DNA of 48,328 bases, taken from the NCBI GenBank assembly GCA_002344825.1, contig DDUN01000004.1, positions 1,570-49,897 on the forward strand. Reading direction: 5' to 3'. Made by a program: the position numbers and the translations under genes. This document shows, piece after piece, positions 48,216 through 48,328 of this stretch. Numbering within the stretch: position 1 is the first letter of the stretch; every line of letters starts with the position of its first letter. The notes under the pieces are model-generated. The model searched no databases. It was given only the letters and a program-made list of their open reading frames with translations, and was not told the origin of the DNA. The stretch comes from Candidatus Multiplicimicrobium inquinatum (lineage in GTDB: Bacteria; Omnitrophota; Omnitrophia; Omnitrophales; Aquincolibacteriaceae).

Positions 48216-48328
48216 GTGATCGCCAGTCACATCGCTGAAATTAAAGCTGAAGCGCAGCAGGCTTCCGGTCTGGTCAAAAGTAAAGCCCAGGCAGAAGCCT
48301 TCCGCGTTCAGTTCCTCGGAAAGAAAAG
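48216..48328 (+). CDS. pheS: Phenylalanyl-tRNA synthetase alpha subunit (5' part only)
   Basis: From a GTG start with AAGGGGA upstream, 37 codons continue to the window end. They encode an N-terminal helix and FRVQFLGKKG, matching the (V/A)RxxYLGKKG segment of PheS. The position after rplT is standard. The rest of the gene is outside the window. Confidence 0.85.
   Translation, partial: MIASHIAEIKAEAQQASGLVKSKAQAEAFRVQFLGKK

Overview
The window reads as a gene-dense, moderately GC-balanced bacterial chromosome segment, probably from an uncultivated Gram-negative lineage of the PVC/Omnitrophota neighbourhood. The reasons are Sec signal peptides and envelope genes of a rod-shaped cell, a stand-alone SWIB protein (familiar from Chlamydiae), FecR-domain proteins without a FecI/TonB partner, and a 3614-residue multi-enzyme ORF of the kind Omnitrophota genomes are known for. 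The phylum is an inference; no rRNA gene is present. No phage, IS transposase or CRISPR array is seen.

Layout. 1-4570: three paralogous secreted FecR-domain proteins surround a convergent transglutaminase-like cysteine protease. The protease leader on the minus strand is a clear cyclic-di-GMP-I (GEMM) riboswitch. 4580-11378: mostly overlapping genes on the plus strand (SDR oxidoreductase, SpoU methyltransferase, acylphosphatase, ligA, dipeptide epimerase, DUF819 membrane protein, XerC/D recombinase). 11377-12591: an AT-rich-looking island with one small secreted protein, bounded by two inverted copies of a ~120-bp palindromic repeat; a third copy lies at 3263-3380. 12326-22203: a consensus promoter, tRNA-Glu(CTC), then purB-purC-purS-purQ-purL-purF-purM-purD. 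22204-24828: arginine/tyrosine phosphatase, rpiB, glyA, nrdR. 24846-27537: SWIB protein, two envelope/coiled-coil proteins, aroA. 27564-32849: mreB-mreC-mreD-mrdA-rodA behind a consensus promoter. 32931-33844 (minus): tRNA-Pro(TGG) and a one-TM protein. 34215-45059: the giant ORF. 45174-end: thrS (lacking the TGS domain)-infC-rpmI-rplT-pheS (cut by the window end).

The housekeeping blocks make sense as operons: de novo IMP synthesis plus one-carbon supply (glyA), cell-elongation machinery, and translation. The exceptional item is the giant ORF. After a signal-anchor-like N-terminus it strings together a TIKI/ChaN-like domain, a HIT-superfamily GDP-sugar-phosphorylase-like domain, helical repeats, a phosphoglucose isomerase of the transaldolase-fusion type, ribulose-phosphate 3-epimerase, a sugar-nucleotidyltransferase/fucokinase-like region, a HAD phosphatase and a ROK sugar kinase. 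Five of its module junctions carry the pentapeptide RSE-x-R. Together with the c-di-GMP-controlled protease/FecR locus and the palindromic repeat family, this is where undescribed biology is most likely.
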